From: Knufia peltigerae
Taxonomy: Eukaryota; Ascomycota; Eurotiomycetes; Chaetothyriales; Trichomeriaceae
Assembly (NCBI GenBank): GCA_030247855.1
Contig: JAPDRN010000123.1
Location: 1-64,000, forward strand
Direction of reading: 5' to 3'
DNA length: 64,000 nucleotides
The notes under the pieces were generated by a model. That model was not told where the DNA came from, did not search any database, and saw only the letters and a list, made by a program, of their open reading frames with translations. The first letter of the stretch is position 1; each line of letters starts with the position of its first letter. The translations under genes and the position numbers were made by a program. This document shows positions 45,172-56,157 of this stretch, piece after piece.

Positions 45172-46851
45172 ATGGAAAGCCTTTTTACTTGCCTGAGATG
45201 TGCGCGAGCACTCTCGAGTGCCAGTAGATGTCGGCCGACTTCCAGAGTGGCTCAGCAACTTTCCGGACGCCGCAGCTTTACCTCGAGCGCCTCGTTCTAC
45301 CATTCACCTCTGAAAGTTGGTAACGACGCGAACTCAGTTTCCTCTCGAAGCCATCGACAAACGTCCAGATCAGTGTCGTCCGCTGCGGTGCCTGCCCAGG
45401 AGGAAGATAATTTCGAACGCCACAACATCCCCCCGACTGATTATGGAGAGTGGCGAGCCCATGGTAGAGTCGTGCTCAAGCCAGATCAATTATTTCATCC
45501 CTTCACCAAGTCACCTATACCGGAGATCCGACAGAGAGCTCGATATATGAAGCAACATGCCTTGTGCCCTCACCCCGCCCACCAGCAAACTCGAGTACCT
45601 ATTTCCCCCCACGATCCTGAAGCGAGAAAAGTCGAAGGCGTCAGTTCACAGCCCCCAGCTCACGTCGAGTTTGAGTGTCCGGATTGTGGCATCCCTGTGT
45701 ACTGCTGTGAAGAGCACTGGGCAGATGACTTTGAAGCTCATCTCGAGATATGCGACACTTTGAAACAAATCAACGAGGATGACCATGATTTGCGATCTGG
45801 AAGATGGTTCCCAGAGTTCGAGTACCCGGGGCCGCAGATAGATGAAATATTGGTCAACATGACGAGCTGGGACACGTATCTCTACACCCGACAATACGAA
45901 GCGATCAATGAAGACAGGAGTATGCGGCAGGTTACTAGGTTGTTGACATATCCCCTGTCGCTGGGAAGCGTTCTGCATGAACTCAGCCCATATAATATCC
46001 GCTCCGGGGGACGGCTCACCACGGAAGGGTTGAAGAGTTTGACCGGTAAGTCATCATGCTCTTTTGTATTGAATTGTTTCTGATCTGTGCAGCTTTGCGG
46101 TATACACTCCACCCTCCCAAGACAGGACAGGGAACGAGTATCAAAGGCTTGAGACTGTCGGCTCCTCCTGTGCGGATCTTCATCCTGGGCGCTCGAGCAG
46201 AGTCGTCGTTGCCACGTGAAGTTTGGACCCAGCTGTCATACCTGTTCCCTCAATCACTCATCCACCTGGTTTTCATCGGACCTGAGTCCATGGCAAATCG
46301 AGACGCGGAGTTTCCACTTCCAGAGAGAACGGCGGTGAACCCCTTCGGAGCTATAGTGGAAGACCGTGTATCACCTAAGATGAAAATTACGACGTACGTC
46401 GAGTATTTCCACACACTGCACGAAGCAAACCTCTTCTACCCGTACGACCCTTACTTCGACTGCTTCATGCTGTACCATCCTGGACTTGGCCACCCAGCTT
46501 CTGCCCACGAGTGGGAGAAGACATTGCCTCAACTACTCGAGACGAAGTGTCCCATCATATGCACAGGCTACACTGAATGGGATATGACACGAGATTGGCA
46601 GTGGGTCATGGAAAAGTGCGCAGGGGAAGTCGACTTGCTCATGGAGCCTGGAGAGAATCGCTTCCGATCCCTACGATGGGATCTGAACGATCTCGATCCA
46701 CAGGATATCAGCTGTGGAAATTGGGGCATTTGGGCATTCCGAGGCAAGAGGTACGTATTGGCACATCTGGCCGGTGGCCTCTACCACAGAATTATGATTG
46801 CTAACAGAAGTCGACAGATATGAAGCCACTACACGAAACTCGTCGGAATAG
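45172..46851 (+). CDS. MSS51: Mss51 homologue, mitochondrial COX1 translation/assembly factor
   Basis: Three exons: 45172-46045, 46093-46750 and 46818-46851; 521 residues. In yeast Mss51 activates COX1 mRNA translation and chaperones new Cox1 in the mitochondrial inner membrane. The first ~75 residues are Ser/Arg-rich, consistent with a mitochondrial presequence. A MYND-like zinc-finger region contains ECPDCGIPVYCCEEHWADDFEAHLEICDTL. It is followed by the family hallmark QINEDDHDLRSGR and, later, VRIFILGARAESSLP and YPYDPYFDCFMLYHPGLGHP. CP residues near the N-terminal half are known haem-responsive sites in yeast Mss51. I did not assign them here. The small third exon (YEATTRNSSE) is supported by a clean GTACGT...CGACAG intron. 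Confidence 0.93.
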
Positions 46852-47745
46852 AGCCCGGAATGTGTACATATAGGGATACCAGCTATCAACAAGTGAATGT
46901 ATGATAAAATGCTTAGACGGACTAGGCACGATTATAAGCTCACTAGACACTCGTATTTAATCTACTTCGTCCCTCATTGTTCTCGGTTGTAGGCTGCACT
47001 GCCACACTTTGAGGGGACTACAACTGCGTATTGTACGAATACGAAGCAAGCGACTACTGCACACTCATCCTCGTACTCGCATAATCCGTTGAAATTCCTA
47101 TCTGGGCATGCGTAGTAATCGTCATGGATGAGCAGCCATCATGGCAAATTCGGCATCGACGGAAACAGCGGGCTGGCGAAGGACATGACTTGTCCGGGTA
47201 GTAGACAATCGCTCGAGCATCTTCAGGGCTGATTTCTTGGTATTTGGTATCATTTTTGCCCTGTGATGTCAAGCCATCGAGCCGCAATAAGAGACTGACC
47301 AATGATGTCTATTTCTTTTGGTGGCTGAGTCTTGCAATTCCGTCTGCCCTGCGCCGTTTTCCTTTGGTGCTTTAGTGCATGGCAAGGCATTTCAAGAAAT
47401 GTATGACACTAGCACTTTTACTCCATGCGTGTTTCCCAACCCATCGCCAGCGGTAGTTTGAGATCCGGGGTGTTTGTGACTACCTAGTACTCCGTAATCA
47501 TCACCTCCCGTCTTCACGTCTGATCATCATTATATCTTTGTTACCTGGAAATGGAGTTGGTGGGACCCTTTTGGACTGTTGCCACTGATATAATCACACT
47601 ACCTACTCGTACAGTCTGCTTGCATTCCTGATATCTGATCTCTCTTCTCAAAAGTCCACACAGACTGCCTTTTGTTTCACTAGCAGATCCTTACACCTCC
47701 CCTCCCCCCTTCTGGACGACCATACAATAGAAAGAAAACAAAAAC
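46852..47745. other. intergenic
   Basis: The 3' side of the MSS51 homologue and the promoter of the secreted-protein gene. One TACTCCGTA at 47488-47496. No coding sequence recognised. Confidence 0.5.
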
Positions 47746-48585
47746 ATGAAGTATCTACACTTGACAGCCCTCCTATACCTGTTTACCTTTGTCGCATCGG
47801 CGCCGCAACCCTCTTCAGAATTCGGCGGCGACATCTCGGTGCGCAATGCTGATTCGTCATCACCCCTCGAATCCTTCAACGCATTAGAAAAGCGCAAAGG
47901 CGGCGGCGGCGGTAAAGGAGGTGGAGGAGGAAGCACTGGCGGCCGCACCGGTTCAGGCTCTTCCGGGGGAGGGTCAGGCGGTGGTCGCCCGGCGTCGTCG
48001 TACTCGTTCTCCCCGTCGAGCAACGTCGGAGGCAGGACACGCGACGGATCCGGCACGGCCAAGACCTACGGGAACAGGTACGCAGGAGGCGCCGTCGTGC
48101 CCTACACCGCGGGAGGACGGTCACCCACGAGAGGCATCGCCCCGTACGCGCTCCCCCTCGGCGCCCTCGCCCTGTTCCCCGCGGGCCTCTGGCTGTACGG
48201 GTCCGTGTGGGCGTACCCTTACGGCATCCCCTACCACTACTACCACGACGGGCGCAACACCACGAGCAACGTCACCTGCGTGTGCCAGCGGTACCAGGTC
48301 TGCGGGTGCGACCCGACCGACAACAGCACCTTCCTGGACCAGGTCGTCACCAACGGCACCGGGTCGGCCCCCGTCAACACGAGCCTCGTGCGCACCGTGG
48401 ACTACGGCAACGGCACCGCGGCGACCTACATCAACGGGTCCCTCGCCAACGGGACCACGTCGGACGGTGGTTCGGACCCGAGCAATGCCGACGAAATCAG
48501 CGCCGCCGTGAAAGTCATGATGGACTTTGGAGGTTATTGGATCATGGTCGCGACGGTGGTGACGGGGATCTGGATGACGGCATAA
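47746..48585 (+). CDS. Secreted or surface Gly-rich protein, DUF7732-like
   Basis: A single exon of 279 residues. The signal peptide covers about residues 1-18 (KYLHLTALLYLFTFVASA). A Kex2-type Lys-Arg site at 49-50 is followed directly by a Gly/Ser-rich segment. A hydrophobic stretch covers about 125-160 (PYALPLGALALFPAGLWLYG), then a Cys-rich motif VTCVCQRYQVCGC. At least eight N-x-S/T sites lie between residues 165 and 240. The C-terminus is hydrophobic (GGYWIMVATVVTGIWMTA), suggesting a tail anchor or a GPI signal. It resembles the fungal DUF7732 family as I remember it. Function unknown. Its third codon positions are strikingly GC-rich. Confidence 0.82.
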   Translation: MKYLHLTALLYLFTFVASAPQPSSEFGGDISVRNADSSSPLESFNALEKRKGGGGGKGGGGGSTGGRTGSGSSGGGSGGGRPASSYSFSPSSNVGGRTRDGSGTAKTYGNRYAGGAVVPYTAGGRSPTRGIAPYALPLGALALFPAGLWLYGSVWAYPYGIPYHYYHDGRNTTSNVTCVCQRYQVCGCDPTDNSTFLDQVVTNGTGSAPVNTSLVRTVDYGNGTAATYINGSLANGTTSDGGSDPSNADEISAAVKVMMDFGGYWIMVATVVTGIWMTA

Positions 48586-49132
48586 TGATAACGAGTTCGA
48601 AATGGCAAAGGACCATGATCGTAACAAGTTATGAACCTGGGGTTTTTTAAAGAACGGGAGGAACTGGGTGAATGTTCGTACATCGTTTCGTCATTCTAGG
48701 AAGCATCGATAAAGGGCTTATATTTTTGGCTATGATTCAAGCAATGCTCAATTTATCACATGAAGAGCGAGCAGAGGTCACAGTACACTTCGGATTCGTC
48801 TCGAGCGCATCGGGCAGGAAAACGATGGCAGGCATAGGAAGTACGTTTGTATAGCATATGGGATCGAGCAAGCGTACCTCATGTTTAGTAGAACAGTCGT
48901 TACTTCTTCTGTACACAAACAACCATTCATGATAACGGAGATAGTTGCGTTACGATGTTCAGCGAATATTCACGCAACATGGATGAAATACAAAGCATGT
49001 TACCACTCCAGGATGATATGCCTCTTCCGAAACATGCAGATAGGAAATAGAGTCAAAGAGTCGTCAAAGGAATGATGGTCAACGCCAACGTTCAATACTG
49101 TTTTTGGATATGTACATGGACAATTGCAGCGT
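48586..49132. other. intergenic between convergent genes
   Basis: The 3' regions of the secreted-protein gene and the NDUFB8 homologue. Nothing recognised. Confidence 0.5.
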
Positions 49133-49785
49133 TTACACACGCTTTACTGGGTCTCCCGCCTTGTGAGCCTGTGAAATGGTCAGCTTTTCTCACTTTCTCG
49201 TATTTGTCACGATGCAGGGTTGACTTCTTACCCTAACAGCTCCCGCGCCTCCTAATTCTTGGTCCAGTCCTCCTGGATATTCCGTGGGGGCGCTGGGTTT
49301 CCCGGGGTAGTTGACGGTGACCAAATAGGTGATTCCGAGGATACACGAAATGAAACCTCCCCATAGCAATAAACCTTGACCGGTAGTCATGTGTGTGTAG
49401 TCCTCGAGCGCAAAGATACCCAACACTTCGTTGTCTTCGTGCACCGGTTCGCCAAAATTCCTCCGTTCTTGCTTGTCATCCCAATCGGCATAAGGGTCTC
49501 GGTGTTGTCTCTTGACTCTGGGAGGGTTTATGTAGCCATTGTTCTATGGAGGCCGGTCAGCAACGTCTTTCTCTTGAAACCCCTCCGAAAACGCAAATTT
49601 ACCATCTCTGGGTCATCAATCTCGCCAATAGCCTTGTCGGAGGGAAAATCCCCAATGACATTACGTGGTAGGGCTGCCCTCTGGGCCGTTGCGACAGAGA
49701 ATGGAGCTTTGGAAAGGCGTGGTTGAGGTCGGACAAGGCATCGGGTCGACCTTGCGGCGAGGGTCAAGGCTCGTGGAGAGAACAT
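49133..49785 (-). CDS. Mitochondrial complex I subunit NDUFB8 (ASHI) homologue
   Basis: Three exons: 49785-49603, 49543-49232 and 49168-49133; 176 residues. It is an accessory membrane-arm subunit of NADH:ubiquinone oxidoreductase. An Arg-rich presequence (about residues 1-35) precedes the mature part beginning near PRNVIGDFPSDKAIGEIDDPEM. The NNGYINPPRVKRQHRDPYADWDDKQERRNFGEPVHEDNE segment crosses the first junction and matches fungal NDUFB8. One transmembrane helix (LLLWGGFISCILGITYLV) is followed by a short matrix-or-IMS tail ending KRV. The last exon codes for only 11 residues. Both introns have good donors (GTAAAT, GTAAGA). Confidence 0.92.
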
Positions 49786-50451
49786 GTTTGAGAGCGTAAT
49801 GGGGGCAGAGGTGCTCCGAGGAGCCGAGCGACAACTGTAGCAGTCAACACTAGATCATCCAAACCGTGTTGAGTTGGAAGGCGACGGCGAGGTGGTCGTT
49901 GGTGGTGGTTTGTGGCAGACGGGAAGTCAGTGATTGATTGGCAGGGCAAGCAATGGTCGAACTGCTCCGAGCTCTCGTGCCGCTTTTAAGCCCCTCTGCT
50001 GGCGACGCACCCCCCTTCTCACTTTTCCTCTCACCCTCCCACTCACGCCAAAGTTCTTCACACTGCTCCCTGCAGAATGCGCCGAAAATCTGTCCGCTTA
50101 GCAATTGGCTCTAGACGAGCAGGGCATTATCTCTCGACGTGTGCGTTACTCTCTCCATTCATCTGGTTTGAGTGAGATGCCGGCCTCTCCGACACAAGAC
50201 ATGGGTGGGCAGATTGCGAGCAGGTCTCGGTCTTAACCTATCTAGCTATATACCCAGTAGGTGGGTGGGATGACGAGATTGCTCTCTACCCCAACACATT
50301 TACAGTCAGTGCTTCTTATACGAGACATCTATACCACGTTTTGCACGCTTGGCCGAGGGAATTTAGACGGATACAGGTACAGTTCCGTATCTACCAGAGC
50401 TCTTCATAGTGCCTGAGTCTTCGGCACGACCACAGTTGTTCAATGCCAGGC
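49786..50451. other. intergenic
   Basis: The promoter of the NDUFB8 homologue and the 3' side of the transporter gene. No gene recognised. Confidence 0.5.
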
Positions 50452-52042
50452 TCAGTGCCCACCACCACCGCTCAGCACAGTCCCAGAATTGTCTGCACAC
50501 GAAAACGCGCCACCTGGATCACAAGTCAGCAACATATTTTGTTTCGCACGGCACACGAGAGCGAGGCTCACCAATCGTCCCATTACTGTAGGCATCCATA
50601 ATACTCTGGATACTCGCGTAAGTCCCACCCACACAGATGAATGCCCCGAGCAACCCCAACAACACATGTGCTCCATACACACCCTTCTGCCACATCTTCC
50701 CGCCCAGGTAATGCGGATGATCATACATCCATATCCACGCCGGAACCACCAGCGCTAATGGGGCGAAACATAAACTCCCCGTGATGGCAACAAGATAATT
50801 GAAAATCGGAATTGCCTGAGCGAGTATGAAGCCCAGAGATGCGAGCCCGAATGTACAGCCCAGCCAGGTGGCCCAATGCACCGCCGAGTTGGACTGCAGG
50901 TGCCGGGAGTTGCGGAGGATGCGCACGAAGAGGTACTTTGCCGCGACGTGCGTATAAAAGGCTCCGGAGACGACAAGGCCGATGAGGCCGATTCCGTAGC
51001 AGACCTTCTTGACGGTCGGGCCAGCCGACCCGAGAGCGGGCGCGGTGATCCAGATGCCGCACCATGCGTAGATGACGGACGCGAAGGTAATGTAAGAGGC
51101 CGTGACGAAGGCCATGCAGGCGTAGAGCGCCTTTTTGAAGTCCTGGGGGCGGCGCATTTCGGCGATGACGGGAACGAATGCGGACGTGCCAGCGGAGGAG
51201 ACAAAGATGGTGGTGGTGGCAACCATGGCGCCGTGGAAGCTTGAAGAGAAAAAGGCGTGGTAGCCTAGGTCGTAATTCCCGAGAGGGGCGGCGGCTGGGC
51301 GGTCGACCTGGGTGACGGCGACGACGAGGATAAAGACGGCGGTGTAGATGCTGAGGAAGCCGGCCCAGCCGACCCATCCGAGGTTGGCAAAGGTGCGGAC
51401 GGATGCCGAGAGGGCGACGATGATGAGAGAGACGAAGGAGAACCAGACTGTGCATGCCCCATGCTCGGACAGGGCGTTGAACGCGACGCTGGTGCCGCTG
51501 ATCCCTGCACCGGCACAGAGAACCCATGCGACGCTACAAGAAGGCTATTGTCAGCAAAGAATTCGGGCCGTCCAGTGGTTTCGGCTTTGGGATTACGAAG
51601 ACTCACTGCACACCTGTTAGCACAATGTCCAATCGGTTCCTGCACTGGACAAACATACCATATAAAGGGCACCAATGGCTTCCTTGGCGATTGGTCCGCC
51701 CATGACCCCGACCATGTCAGCAACCGAGTGGCATGAAGGGTGCTTGTTGCGAAAGTCTCCCTGAATCGTGCCGACATAGCAATTCAACATGCCAAAACCA
51801 AGCAGAACAAGGGCACCAGCAGCCGCGCCGATCTCGTACATGGCAGCCGGTATGGAAAGAACACCGGTGGCAAAGAGGATCTTGAGGAAGATGATGGCAG
51901 CGCGAGGCCAAGTGACGGTCCGAAAATCGACTCCATCCTCGGTGATGCGAAAAACCTCTTGCTCGCCTTTGAGTTCTTCAGTCAACTCACTGGTGCGACT
52001 AGGGACGGTATCAATCACGTCGGGATCAATTTTGCTGGTCAT
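50452..52042 (-). CDS. Amino acid transporter, AAAP (auxin/amino acid permease) family
   Basis: Exons 52042-51659, about 51533-50572 and 50513-50452. The product is near 469 residues with about 11 hydrophobic segments. The cytosolic N-terminus precedes a first helix near WPRAAIIFLKILFATGVLSIP. The family motifs GDFRNKHPSCHSVADM, VSSAGTSAFVPVIAEMRRP and KYLFVRILRNSRHLQSN are present. The last exon (GGAFSCADNSGTVLSG) matches the usual C-terminus. The region between exon 1 (ending GALYM) and the next large exon (C then VAWVLCAG) is one base out of frame with plain GTATGT...TTGTAG splicing. A two-base exon at 51613-51612 would repair it, as would a TAG acceptor 12 bases upstream, which adds four residues. 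It probably moves amino acids or related N-compounds. It sits beside the amidase, in the same orientation. Confidence 0.88.
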
Positions 52043-52620
52043 GTTGACTGGATTGGGAGAATGTCAGGCTGGCAGGAAGGGTGGGGGGGAATGCTGCGTA
52101 GTATATAAGTATGCAGGACTCTGGATTGCCTCCCTATCTCGGTAGCCTTCTATCTTGACGGGCAAAGATAAGCCGTCAATTGATCCATCCGGACCCCAGA
52201 AGGTTTCGAGACCTTCGTATACTTATTACCCCGCAATAGCAGCTCTGGTTTCCCGAATAGTAAATCGCCGAGAGGCTTGTCCTTTCGCTGTTGGCCCGGG
52301 GGAGGAATAGAGTTTCAAGTGGAGAAGGACTGAGATAATGGAGAACGATGAAATTGGTATTCAGTTGGTTGTTGAGGGGGCAAACTGATGGTGAGAAAGA
52401 GATATCTATACTTTTACACTGTATAAGGATATGCAGCTGAACGAGGCGCGGGTCCAAAGCAGCTGCAGGAGGCCCAATCAATATTGCTAGCCCCGAGAGC
52501 TGGTAGTTGGTGTGATGCTTTGATACAAGCTCATCCACCCCCGCAGGTCGACGACCGGGTCACCAAGTACGAGTGATGCCGATGTCCCATGGCACGTGGC
52601 CCGGACGATTGAAGGTTGGA
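52043..52620. other. intergenic, transporter promoter
   Basis: 578 bases upstream of the transporter and downstream of the amidase. No coding sequence recognised. Confidence 0.5.
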
Positions 52621-54336
52621 TCAAAGGTCTTTCCAGGCGTCTGGACCTCCCATTGCGGTCTCCCACGCGTAAGCAGCGCGTAGGACCGTCATTTCATCCC
52701 ACCATCTGCCGACGATCTGCATACTGACCGGTAGTGCCTTGCCGGAGCCAGCCAGAGGTCCCTCGATGATCTCAAGCATCCCGATTGGTAGAGTGAGAGC
52801 AGGATGACCGGTCTGGTTGAACGGGGCGGTGTTTCCTGTCAAGCCTACCTGCTTCTGAATTTGGAGGATCGGGTTGCCAGTGGCACCGGCGTCCCCCAAG
52901 TCCGGGTGCGATCTGGCGACAAAAGGCACCGTTGGCGATATCAGGACATCGTAGGTCTTCTGCCGTCTCATCTGCTCAAGCCTCGAATCCGTGACAAAGG
53001 CGGATATCGACGAGAAATCGCCGAGGGCGGCATCATAGCCGTGCCGTGCCTTGATTGACAGATTGGTTGCTTTGCCGTAGAGGCCGGGAAATTTTTGCAT
53101 GTCCTGTGCATACACGCCATTCAGATAGATGTTCTTGGTCGCGGGGATTGCATTGTCCCATTTCTCCTGCGTCATCGGCCACAGTTTCTGGTTGAGATCG
53201 TTCAACTGGAAGCCTCTCCGACCGCCTAGCGCAAGTGTCTTGTTGACATAACCCCCCAGCTTGGAAATGCCGGTCCACACCGAGCTTGCGACTGCGTGGA
53301 TGGGCACTGACACTTCTTCCACTTCTGCCCCGAGTGCTCGGAACTTGTCCGCTGCGGCCAGAAATGAGGATTTGACTCTGGGATCGAGCGCCGGAGTCTT
53401 GAGACCTTCCGCGAGGATGCCGATTCGCATACCAGTCAGGTCTGTCGGGCTCTGTTGGTTGGCGAGAAGCTCGTGGTAGGCCGGGATCTTGTCTGGGGCC
53501 GGAGCACCATATGACCGGTCATCGACCCAGTCTGTCCCAGCGATTGCTTTGAGAAGCTTGGCGTTGCTCAGCACGTCGCGGGTCATCGGGCCCATATGAT
53601 CGTTTGTCGGCTCGTTACTACCGGCACCCGTCCAGGGTACGAGCCCGAAGGTAGGCTTCAGGCCAACGATGCCGCACCAGGCTGCAGGGACTCTGATACT
53701 GCCGCCTTGGTCGGCGCCGATGGCATAGTCGACGCCCCCGTTCTCCGGGCCAAGCGAGACCAATACAGCCGAACCGGACGAGGAGCCTCCAGATGCGTAA
53801 CCTCTGGCATACGGATTGTGCACGACCCCCGTCGAAGCGGTATGTGAAGTTGCAGAGTGACACAGGTTCTCGCACACTGACTTGCCGGCGATGGTCGCAC
53901 CGTGCTTCAGCATTCGGGTGACAATGGTCGCATCTGTCGTGGGTGTATAACCAGAGAAGAAGTTTGTTCCCAGCAACAACGGGACGCCTCCAACAGCGAT
54001 GCAGTCCTTCAGCACCACGGTCTTACCGTGCAGTAAGGACTGCGGATTCGGTGTGCCGTCAGTAATCTCGCACCTCCATGCCCATGCACCATGGAGGTTA
54101 TCAGTCGCCTTGGGGAAATGGACATTCTTCCTTTCGAACCTCTCGTGGTCAACCTCGGGTACGTAGTCATCGGCAGCAAGCAACTTGGCCATAGAATCAT
54201 GGTACACCGCCAAGAGGTTGATGTACTCATCCTTCTCCTCGTTCTTGATGGTAACTCCAAGGATCTCGCATGCCCGGTCGAGATCTTCAGCAGTCACTGG
54301 ATTGTCCTTGGACACGTCAAGCGAGAAAACCGACAT
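52621..54336 (-). CDS. Amidase, amidase-signature family
   Basis: A single exon of 571 residues. This is a Ser-cisSer-Lys hydrolase of carboxamides. Lys110 lies in TVVLKDCIAVGG. The Gly/Ser loop YASGGSSSGSA covers residues 180-190 (cis-Ser about 185-186). The nucleophile is Ser213 in GADQGGSIRVPAAWCGIVGLKPT. The C-terminal part has the family ISPTVPFVA and GHPALTLPIG motifs. There is no targeting signal, so it is probably cytosolic. It is divergent from the first deacetylase-fold gene across a 463-base promoter and adjacent to the transporter and ene-reductase. It could open or deamidate an amide made by those enzymes. It resembles the amidase (HxnN) role of the Aspergillus nicotinate pathway, but the true substrate is unknown. 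Confidence 0.93.
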   Translation of the reverse strand: MSVFSLDVSKDNPVTAEDLDRACEILGVTIKNEEKDEYINLLAVYHDSMAKLLAADDYVPEVDHERFERKNVHFPKATDNLHGAWAWRCEITDGTPNPQSLLHGKTVVLKDCIAVGGVPLLLGTNFFSGYTPTTDATIVTRMLKHGATIAGKSVCENLCHSATSHTASTGVVHNPYARGYASGGSSSGSAVLVSLGPENGGVDYAIGADQGGSIRVPAAWCGIVGLKPTFGLVPWTGAGSNEPTNDHMGPMTRDVLSNAKLLKAIAGTDWVDDRSYGAPAPDKIPAYHELLANQQSPTDLTGMRIGILAEGLKTPALDPRVKSSFLAAADKFRALGAEVEEVSVPIHAVASSVWTGISKLGGYVNKTLALGGRRGFQLNDLNQKLWPMTQEKWDNAIPATKNIYLNGVYAQDMQKFPGLYGKATNLSIKARHGYDAALGDFSSISAFVTDSRLEQMRRQKTYDVLISPTVPFVARSHPDLGDAGATGNPILQIQKQVGLTGNTAPFNQTGHPALTLPIGMLEIIEGPLAGSGKALPVSMQIVGRWWDEMTVLRAAYAWETAMGGPDAWKDL

Positions 54337-54799
54337 GTTGCAGGATCGGGCGTCCCTTGGTATCGAAGTCTCTCAGCTGCGAATGCCCGATGAAGCTGAA
54401 TCTATCCCCCTCAACCTTGTTGCCCCAAAACTTGCTGCTAGACGCCTGCCGGGATCAAAAGCGCTATCAAGACATCATTAGCAATCAGGGCGGACATCGG
54501 CTCAGTTACGATGGGTTTCAAAGATGCCAGCAACGTTTGGAGTTCGACGTTCGGCGTTTTCTATTTCGGGTCTAGCGCCATAGGTATCCACACTATCTCC
54601 CGCGGTTATCAATAATGAACGATATCAGAAGGGCCATCAGAGGGGCCATCATTTGCTAGCCGTACCGGGATCCAACAGTGACTTCTGTGGAAAGTCGGGG
54701 ACCTCGAAGATAGAAGTTGCCCGTCGTAGGGAGCCACTGTCACGTCCGCGAACCCAAACACCACTCCAGGGACCAGGAGAACATTGTCGATTTGTCACC
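54337..54799. promoter_or_regulatory. divergent promoter of amidase and deacetylase-fold gene A
   Basis: 463 bases shared by two divergently transcribed cluster genes. Two HGATAR-type GATA sites lie on the minus strand at 54593-54598 and 54606-54611, compatible with AreA-type nitrogen control. That density is close to chance. CGG triplets that a Zn2Cys6 factor could use are present, but no clear inverted pair was found. Confidence 0.45.
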
Positions 54800-55943
54800 A
54801 TGGTCAACCTTGATCCCAACTATGACATTCCAAGAGATCTCGAGGGTATTTTGAGCCGTCTATAAGGCATGGCATCCCAGGCTGGATTTTATTGACTCTT
54901 ATAAGGATATGGCGAAGAGTCGTTCGACCCTCAGTGGCCCAATAGCGCAAGGATTGCGGTGTCGTTCGTGTTGAACTACGAGTATGTGTCCAAAATATTT
55001 ACATGTCTTAGCGATCCGGCTGACCTCAATGGCCTTAGAGAGGGAGCAGAACGTACTTTCCACAATGGCGACGGTCACTCAGAACCCTACTTGTGGGAGA
55101 AGGGAGCATCTGGAGGCTACAAAGAGGGTGCCCCGTACGTCAATGCTGAGTCGGAGTACGAATATGGCAGCCGAGTAGGTGCATGGCGCCTGTTGCGACT
55201 ATTCAAAGAGTTCAATTATCAGTGGACCACCTATGCTGTGGCACAAGCAATGCAGGTGAACCCAACATTCGCCAGAGCGTGTGTCCGAGACGGGCATGAA
55301 ATAGCTACACATGGTCTGCGCTGGCTCGACATCTGGGACTATAATTTGCAAAAGGAGAAAGACTATATTATGCAAAGTCTAAAGACCCTGAAGGATGTTA
55401 CTGGGGAAATGCCAGTCGGAGCGTACTACGGGAGAGGCACGCCGAACACAAAGGCTTTGTTTCCTGAAGCGTTCAAGGAGGCCGGTGGTGAGATGCTCTG
55501 GAACTCAGAAGCATACAACGATGATGTCCCTTACTGGGTCGACCTGCCTGCTGAGAGGGAGTTGCCGGATGAGGAGAAGAAGGGCATGCTCATCATCCCA
55601 TACAACTACGATTGCAATGACGGCAAATTTCACATGAGCCCAGGCAAGTGGGCCGGATCACCTAGTTTAGGATGCCATATACTAATTGTTTCTAGGCTTT
55701 GTCGGAAGTGATATGTACGAGAAGTACCTGAAGGCCACTTTTGACATGCTATATCGCGAAGGTGGCAAGATGATGAACATCCCTATGCACAGTCGCATCT
55801 TGGGTAAGCCTGGACGGTCAGAGGCTCTACGAAACTTTATGAAGTATATACAAGAGCACGAAGGCGTATGGGTGACTACGAGACGGGATATTGCGAAGCA
55901 TTTCAGAACCAAGTTTCCATACAGACCTGGCCACCGAGCATAA
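54800..55943 (+). CDS. PuuE-type polysaccharide-deacetylase-fold hydrolase, copy A (allantoinase/cyclic-imide hydrolase-like)
   Basis: Four exons: 54800-54845, 54906-54981, 55039-55643 and 55696-55943; 324 residues. The NodB-like fold has the order of the PuuE/cyclic imidase group: RDLEGYGEESFDPQWPN, VSFVLNYEEGAERT, EYEYGSRVGAWR, DGHEIATHGLRW, MPVGAYYGRGTPNT, DDVPYWVDLP, PMHSRILGKPGR, then a C-terminal VWVTTRRDIAKHF. Bacterial relatives open cyclic amides or imides such as allantoin or succinimide. The third intron uses a GC donor (GCAAGT...TAG), which alone keeps GFVGSDMYEKY in frame. The gene is a paralogue of the intronless gene at 58091. Its neighbours are an amidase and an ene-reductase. 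Confidence 0.9.
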
Positions 55944-56157
55944 CGATATTTTACATATTTCTGTATAGTGCCTGGACCAGGGCGGGGCCAACTTTGTAAT
56001 GACAAGCCGAGCTCTGGCTCCAAAACATGCCAAGTACCTATATCTAGGTAGTCTTGACTCTTCTCAAACCGATACCGACTTGCAGAAGGTTGTTGAATCT
56101 GTTAACAGACAAGGTCGGGACTTTGGTCTTGAATGTTACTGAACCATAAGTATCAAG
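55944..56157. other. short intergenic
   Basis: 214 bases between deacetylase-fold gene A and the ene-reductase gene, both on the plus strand. It has to hold a terminator and a promoter, or the genes are very closely packed. Confidence 0.4.

Noticed and set aside
48121..48627. Open frames on both strands across the secreted-protein gene
   Set aside because: High GC removes stop codons. Only the 47746 frame has a signal peptide and ordered features.
40450..49785. A mitochondrial gene cluster (RidA, quinone reductase, Mss51, NDUFB8)
   Set aside because: Four mitochondrial-type genes in 9 kb, but of unrelated pathways, on both strands and interspersed with other genes. Chance neighbourhood is the simpler explanation.
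50721..51527. A 268-codon Arg/His-rich minus-strand frame within the transporter gene
   Set aside because: Off-frame translation of the GC-rich transporter exon; the transporter frame carries the family motifs.
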